NCBI GenBank assembly: GCA_050313995.1
Contig: JBNPMM010000002.1
Source of the DNA: JAUMWX01 sp023394215
Lineage (GTDB): Bacteria; Bacillota; Clostridia; Tissierellales; Peptoniphilaceae
Strand: one strand, 5' to 3'
Length of the DNA: 64,000 bases
Part shown: in pieces, positions 59,869-64,000 of the stretch
How positions within the stretch are numbered: position 1 is the stretch's first letter
Layout: each line of letters opens with the position of its first letter
Notes under the pieces: model-generated
What the model saw: only the letters and a program-made list of their open reading frames with translations
Database searches by the model: none
What the model was told of the DNA's origin: nothing
Program-made: the position numbers and the translations under genes

Positions 59869-60972
59869 ATGGAAATTTTCAAAAATTTAGGCAAGAACGA
59901 TTATGAACAGTTAAGCTTTTTCCACGACAAAGACAGCGGTTTAAAAGCAATAGTTTGTATACATAATTCAACTTTGGGGCCTGCTCTTGGCGGTTGCAGA
60001 TACTGGACATATGAAAGTGAAGAGGCTGCCATAAAGGATGTTCTGAGATTGGCGAGAGGGATGACCTATAAAAACGCTGCTTGCGGAGCCTTTCTCGGCG
60101 GTGCAAAGGCAGTCATTATGAAGGATCCTGACCATCCTCTTGACGAAGAAGCCCTTAGAGCATTCGGAAGATTTGTAGAGGGATTGAACGGCAGATATAT
60201 AACTGCGGAAGATGTGGGAACTACTGAAAAAATCATGGACTATATCTACCAGGAAACTGATTATGTAGTCGGTACAGGCATAAGGCCGGGCACATCAGGC
60301 AATCCGTCACCATCTACCGGCCATGGCGTTTATATGGGTATGAAGGCTGCCGCAAAAAAGGCATTCGGCACAGACTCTTTAAAAGGAAAAACCGTGCTTT
60401 TGGAAGGTCCCGGAAATGTAGGTCTAACTGTTGCTAAAAAACTCCTTGATGAAGGTGCAACAGTCATAGCATCTGATATATTTGAAGCCCCTATGGAAAA
60501 GGCAAGAGAAATAGGCTGCCAAACTGTTGAAAGAGATAAATTATTTGAAACAAAAGCGGATATTTACTGCCCTTGTGCCTTGGGAGCAACAATAAACACC
60601 GAATCAATAGCAAAACTTAAAGAAGCCGGTATAAAACTTGTAGCCGGAGCTGCAAACAACCAACTTGAAGATGAAGACATACACGGAAAAATGCTTGAAG
60701 AAGCCGGTATCCTTTACGCCCCTGATTTCATAATAAATGCGGGAGGGGTAATACACGTTGCCGATGAGCTTAACGGCGGATTTAACAAGGAACGTGCAAG
60801 AAAAAGTGTTGAAAAGATCTATGATCAGGTCGAAAAAGTCTTTGAGATAGCGGAAAGAGAAAATGTTCCAACCTATCTGGCTGCAAACATCCTTGCCGAA
60901 GAAAGAATCGCCGCAATGCTTAAAACAAAAAGAATATTTTTGCAAAACCCTAAAAGCATCATAAATAGATAA
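59869..60972 (+). CDS. Leucine/valine dehydrogenase (Glu/Leu/Phe/Val dehydrogenase family)
   Basis: 367-aa NAD-dependent amino-acid dehydrogenase, the normal length. It converts leucine, isoleucine or valine to 2-oxoacid and ammonia. The catalytic lysines are K68 (GMTYKNA) and K80 (LGGAKAV, where most family members have GGGK). The phosphate loop is LEGPGNVGLTVAKKL. Its products are substrates of the vor enzyme at 42.5-45 kb. AAGGAGG before ATG 59869. It is monocistronic, with its own terminator. Confidence 0.92.
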   Translation: MEIFKNLGKNDYEQLSFFHDKDSGLKAIVCIHNSTLGPALGGCRYWTYESEEAAIKDVLRLARGMTYKNAACGAFLGGAKAVIMKDPDHPLDEEALRAFGRFVEGLNGRYITAEDVGTTEKIMDYIYQETDYVVGTGIRPGTSGNPSPSTGHGVYMGMKAAAKKAFGTDSLKGKTVLLEGPGNVGLTVAKKLLDEGATVIASDIFEAPMEKAREIGCQTVERDKLFETKADIYCPCALGATINTESIAKLKEAGIKLVAGAANNQLEDEDIHGKMLEEAGILYAPDFIINAGGVIHVADELNGGFNKERARKSVEKIYDQVEKVFEIAERENVPTYLAANILAEERIAAMLKTKRIFLQNPKSIINR

Positions 60973-60975
60973 TGT

Positions 60976-61058
60976 AGAAGCCTGCAAAAGGCTTAATATA
61001 ATAAAAACGGCTAACTTAAAGTAGCCCCCGAGAGGCTATCAAAAAGCAAGCCGTTTTT
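60976..61058. terminator. Bidirectional terminator with nested stems
   Basis: A small hairpin AAGCC/GGCTT (60977-60993) is followed by a larger structure: outer stem AAAACGGCT / AGCCGTTTT (61004-61012 with 61049-61057) and inner TAGCC/GGCTA. A and T runs flank it on both sides, so it can stop leucine dehydrogenase from the left and dinB from the right. Confidence 0.75.
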
Positions 61059-61079
61059 ATCGTATTATTAATTAAAATC

Positions 61080-62153
61080 CTATAGGATATTCAAATCCTC
61101 AAAACTCATTTGATGCTGATATTTTCCACTTAACCTATACAAACCAAGACCTATAAGCCGTATATAATCTTTATCGACTCCATCCAAAAGCCTTACTCCG
61201 ATCCTATAAATATCCTCTCGCCTGTATATAGTCTCAACCGCCTTAGACCTCGTTATGGATTTCATATTTGCATAAGTCAGTTTTATACTCACTCCCCCAG
61301 CAAATAAGCTCCTCTTGTTAAGCCTTTCAGCCAATTCCTCCGCCAAGTCATCCATAATTTTCTTCACATATTCAAAATCATTTGTATCTTTTTGAAAGGT
61401 AACCTCTCTGCTTATAGACTTGGCATCCGTGTCACCATGACTTTCCAGGGGCCTGTCATCTATACCGAGAGATAAATTTGCTATATAAACACCTTGTTTA
61501 CCGAATACTTCTATGAGGGTATTTCTCCTGTTTTGCAAATCTCTGACAGTATAAAAGCCAAGTTTTTTCAACCTGTCAGCCGTCTTTTTCCCCACTCCGT
61601 GCAAAACCCTAACATCCCGATCTATTATAAGATCTATAAAATCCTTGGGCCCGGGTATCTGAAAAAATCCGTTGGGCTTTTTCTCCTCGCTTGCAAGCTT
61701 AGCGGAAGACTTTGAATAACCTATACCTATAGAGCAGGTCAAACCCAATTCTTTAAAAGTTCTCGCCTTTATCATATAGGCTATCTTCCTTGCTCCACCG
61801 TGAATGTTTTTGGATTCGGTAACATCCAAATAACCCTCATCACTTGCCACATACTCGGTCTTATCGGCATAGCTCTCCCATATCCTGTGAAGATCTCTTG
61901 ATATTTCCTTATATTTTTTCATATTTGGATGCATAAAAACGGCATCAGGACATCTCCTATAGGCTTCTTTTATATTCATTGCAGAATGTATTCCATATGC
62001 CCTCGCCTCATAACTGCACGTTGCAACAACCCCTCTCTCATTCGGCAAAGCCCCTATAATAAGAGGTTTCCCCCTAAGCTCAGGATTATCTCTTTTTTCA
62101 ACAGAAGCATAAAAAGCATCCATATCAACATGTATAATAGTCCTATTATCCAT
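61080..62153 (-). CDS. dinB: DNA polymerase IV (Y family)
   Basis: 357-aa translesion polymerase. Catalytic D10 and D12 lie in HVDMDAFYASVE, the palm acidic pair in ASDEGYLDVTE (about 100-110), helix-hairpin-helix in LHGVGKKTADRLKKLG, and the little-finger domain is C-terminal. It ends in MSFEDLNIL, which resembles a beta-clamp binding tail. ATG 62153 with GAGG six bases upstream is preferred over ATG 62165. No LexA-type box was evident upstream. Confidence 0.94.
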   Translation of the reverse strand: MDNRTIIHVDMDAFYASVEKRDNPELRGKPLIIGALPNERGVVATCSYEARAYGIHSAMNIKEAYRRCPDAVFMHPNMKKYKEISRDLHRIWESYADKTEYVASDEGYLDVTESKNIHGGARKIAYMIKARTFKELGLTCSIGIGYSKSSAKLASEEKKPNGFFQIPGPKDFIDLIIDRDVRVLHGVGKKTADRLKKLGFYTVRDLQNRRNTLIEVFGKQGVYIANLSLGIDDRPLESHGDTDAKSISREVTFQKDTNDFEYVKKIMDDLAEELAERLNKRSLFAGGVSIKLTYANMKSITRSKAVETIYRREDIYRIGVRLLDGVDKDYIRLIGLGLYRLSGKYQHQMSFEDLNIL

Positions 62154-62198
62154 AATAAGCCTCATCTTTCATAAAAGGACAGGGCTCCTTTAAGCTAA

Positions 62199-63260
62199 CT
62201 ACTTGACTTCGTGCACCCAGCCGTATTCATCTTGAGAACGACCCCATTGCAAATCAGTGAGCTCCTTGTACAGCATTTGTGTAAGAGGTCCTGTTTTAAA
62301 ATCGTTAATTATAATACTCTCTCCCTTATAGAATAATTCTCCCATAGGGGAAACTACCGCTGCGGTACCTGTTCCCCAAGCTTCTTTAAGTCTACCGTTT
62401 TTACCGTATTCCATAAGGTCATCTATAGATATAGCCTCTTCCTTTACCTTATAACCCTTTTCCCTCAAAATATGAAGAATTGAATCTCTTGTAACCCCCG
62501 GAAGCACAGTTCCCCTTAGAGGCGGTGTAACAACCTCATCATCTATAAGAAACATTACATTCATTGAACCTACTTCTTCAACATACTTTCTTTCTATGCT
62601 GTCAAGCCATAAAACCTGTACATAACCAAGCTCTTCAGCCTTTCTTTGGGCAATCAAACTTCCCGCATAATTGCCTCCGCACTTTGCCTCACCTGTACCG
62701 CCCTTTGTCGCCCTTACATATTGATCTTCAACAAATATCTTTACCGGATTTATGCCTGAAGGATAATATTGACCCGAAGGCGATAATATTATAATAAATT
62801 TATATTCTTGAGATTCATGAGCCCCTAAGGAAAGTTGAGTAGCAAACATCATAGGTCTTATGTACAAAGATTCCCCTTCCCCATGCGGCACCCAATCCTT
62901 TTCAACGCTTATCAAGGCATTCACAGCAGCCAAAAAATTTTCTTCTCCAAATGTCGGCATCATTAAACGTTGGTTGGACCTGTCAAACCTTCTTGCATTC
63001 ATTTCAGGTCTAAATAATAAAATCCTGTCATCGTCCGTCCTATAAGCCTTTAAACCCTCAAAAGTTTCCTGAGCATAATGAAAAACCATCATAATAGGCT
63101 CAAATTCCACCGGTCCATAGGGCACTATCCTGTAGTCATGCCATCCCTTTTCCTTGTTCCAATCAGCAACAAACATATAGTCGGTCGTGATTCTACCGAA
63201 GCCCAAGGCCCCTTGCGGCTTACTCTTAAGTTCCTGTCTTTTTTCAAATTTTATTTCCAT
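62199..63260 (-). CDS. ilvE: Branched-chain amino-acid aminotransferase
   Basis: 353-aa fold-type IV PLP enzyme, the longer (BCAT type II) form. It has FHYAQETFEGLKAYR, the PLP lysine in GGTGEAKCGGNYAGS, and GTGTAAVVSPMG near the C-terminus for cofactor phosphate. It interconverts Leu/Ile/Val and their 2-oxoacids. ATG 63260 with GAGAGG upstream is chosen. With leucine dehydrogenase and the vor enzyme it makes a route for branched-chain amino acid fermentation. Confidence 0.93.
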   Translation of the reverse strand: MEIKFEKRQELKSKPQGALGFGRITTDYMFVADWNKEKGWHDYRIVPYGPVEFEPIMMVFHYAQETFEGLKAYRTDDDRILLFRPEMNARRFDRSNQRLMMPTFGEENFLAAVNALISVEKDWVPHGEGESLYIRPMMFATQLSLGAHESQEYKFIIILSPSGQYYPSGINPVKIFVEDQYVRATKGGTGEAKCGGNYAGSLIAQRKAEELGYVQVLWLDSIERKYVEEVGSMNVMFLIDDEVVTPPLRGTVLPGVTRDSILHILREKGYKVKEEAISIDDLMEYGKNGRLKEAWGTGTAAVVSPMGELFYKGESIIINDFKTGPLTQMLYKELTDLQWGRSQDEYGWVHEVK

Positions 63261-63370
63261 TATAAAGCCTCTCAATTAATAGATATATTTTTATAATAAT
63301 ACTAAAGTATGCAAAAATTTTCAAGACCGGAATATTTTTCTCCCAAGTTTATAATTTCTCTTTTAATGGG

Positions 63371-63398
63371 TATAATAAGCTATGTAAGTTCCTACATA
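63371..63398 (+). promoter_or_regulatory. tpx promoter with inverted repeat at the transcription start
   Basis: TATAAT (63371-63376) is followed four bases later by TATGTA-AGTTCC-TACATA (63381-63398), a perfect 6-bp inverted repeat. This would cover the start of transcription, so a repressor bound there would block tpx. It does not match PerR or Rex consensus as I know them. Confidence 0.45.
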
Positions 63399-63449
63399 TT
63401 AGTCGGAAATGGGAGAATAATTGTTAAAACAAATTTTAAGGAGGAAAAA

Positions 63450-63962
63450 ATGGATAAAAGAACAGGATTTTTTATGGGTCAAATGCCCCTTACACTTTTG
63501 GGACATGAAGTAAAAGTCGGAGAAAAAGCCCCTGAGTTTAAGGTGGTAAAGGGCGACCTAAGCCATCTTAGCCTTGCAGATTTAAAAGACAAGGTAAAAC
63601 TGATACTTGCCGTACCTTCGCTTGACACTAAGGTTTGCGAATTGGAAACTATAAGGTTTAACGAAGAAGCTGAAAAACTTGGAGACCAAGTTGTCATACT
63701 AACCGTTTCTATGGATCTTCCTTTCGCTCAAGCAAGATTTTGCTCATCTCACAACATAGCAAATGCCATTACAGTTTCAGACTATCAAGAAAGAAACTTC
63801 GCTCAAAACTACGGCATATTGATAGACGGTTTATTCTTAACCAACAGGTCTGTTTTTGTTTTAGATAGAGATAACACAGTAAAATATGTTGAATACCTTA
63901 CTCAAAATACAGATCATCCTGATTACGATAAGGCCCTTGATGCTGTAAGAGAATTACTTTAA
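63450..63962 (+). CDS. tpx: Thiol peroxidase (atypical 2-Cys peroxiredoxin)
   Basis: 170-aa peroxiredoxin. The peroxidatic cysteine is in SLDTKVCELETIRFN and the resolving cysteine in DLPFAQARFCSSHNI. The first lies about 60 residues from the start and the second about 35 later, as in Tpx. It reduces peroxides and alkyl hydroperoxides using thioredoxin. The start at 63450 has AAGGAGG upstream; the frame is open for 47 codons before it but that part is not Tpx-like. Confidence 0.94.
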   Translation: MDKRTGFFMGQMPLTLLGHEVKVGEKAPEFKVVKGDLSHLSLADLKDKVKLILAVPSLDTKVCELETIRFNEEAEKLGDQVVILTVSMDLPFAQARFCSSHNIANAITVSDYQERNFAQNYGILIDGLFLTNRSVFVLDRDNTVKYVEYLTQNTDHPDYDKALDAVRELL

Positions 63963-63969
63963 TACAAAG

Positions 63970-64000
63970 AATTGCCGCCAACTGTAAAGTTGCGGCAATT
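63970..64000 (+). terminator. Terminator of tpx (at window edge)
   Basis: AATTGCCGC / GCGGCAATT stem with an inner AACT/AGTT. It begins 8 bases after the stop. Any T run would lie outside the window. Confidence 0.8.

Noticed and set aside
63309..63449. 47-codon N-terminal extension of Tpx, possibly a membrane anchor
   Set aside because: The strong AAGGAGG site directly precedes codon 48, and the promoter and repeat lie inside the extension, so it is untranslated leader.
1..64000. CRISPR arrays, tRNA and rRNA genes, complete insertion sequences
   Set aside because: No regularly spaced repeats, cloverleaf-like sequences or transposase genes were seen on reading. A dedicated tRNA scan could still find one I missed.

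Overview
The window looks like chromosome of a low-G+C, strictly anaerobic Gram-positive bacterium of the Clostridia/Tissierellia type. The signs are strong AGGAGG ribosome sites, AT-rich spacers, a SCIFF peptide with its radical-SAM maturase, a ferredoxin-dependent 2-oxoacid oxidoreductase, leucine dehydrogenase, threonine aldolase and an extracytoplasmic flavin reductase. It suggests an amino-acid and organic-acid fermenter. The genus is not determined, and the class is an inference. I saw no rRNA, tRNA, CRISPR array or intact transposon.

Layout. 1-2.9 kb: ABC exporter (ATPase cut by the window edge, two FtsX-type permeases). 3.1-11 kb: threonine aldolase, comFC, recD2, murA and two tandem mgtE genes, all on the minus strand. 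11-13.7 kb: a decayed alpha/beta-hydrolase start, then a lipoprotein flavin reductase on the plus strand. 13.7-23.3 kb: a 9.5-kb minus-strand operon (two alpha/beta hydrolases, KASIII-like enzyme, complete Liv-type ABC importer, CoA-transferase, TetR regulator) read from a promoter flanked by a FadR-type palindrome. 23.5-28 kb: thiolase, then a hexosamine/galactose salvage trio (nucleotidyltransferase, NahK-like kinase, GalE). 28-31 kb: LOG protein, small membrane protein, flavin reductase and a pair of half-size chromate transporters.

31-37 kb: a self-contained sigma-54 circuit. An AtuA-like pair and a CitMHS transporter are read from a consensus -24/-12 promoter. Two matching enhancer-like sites lie upstream, followed by an enhancer-binding protein and rpoN itself. 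37-39.1 kb: membrane GDPD and a glutaredoxin-like protein. 39.2-40.6 kb: an atypical patch with a truncated histidine kinase and an orphan membrane protein. 40.6-45.7 kb: cstA under probable CcpA control and the vor-type 2-oxoacid:ferredoxin oxidoreductase operon with a P-loop ATPase.

46-50 kb: DUF1275 protein, SCIFF maturase, a SCIFF precursor that is duplicated in frame and has lost both residues of the known thioether crosslink, and an Orn/Lys/Arg-type decarboxylase. 50-55.3 kb: two-component system plus ABC-2 exporter, arranged like linearmycin-resistance loci. 55.3-59.6 kb: hydroxyacid dehydrogenase, GltS-like carrier and HMGL-type aldolase, divergent from a LysR regulator over a long palindrome. 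59.8-64 kb: leucine dehydrogenase, dinB, ilvE and tpx.

Together the genes describe uptake and oxidation of amino acids and organic acids: leucine dehydrogenase and IlvE make branched-chain 2-oxoacids and Vor oxidises them to acyl-CoA. Each accessory catabolic module has its own regulator (TetR, sigma-54 activator or LysR) and visible operator candidates. The strongest candidates for undescribed biology are the duplicated SCIFF variant, the sigma-54/AtuA/CitMHS circuit and the TetR-controlled Liv/KASIII/CoA-transferase cluster.
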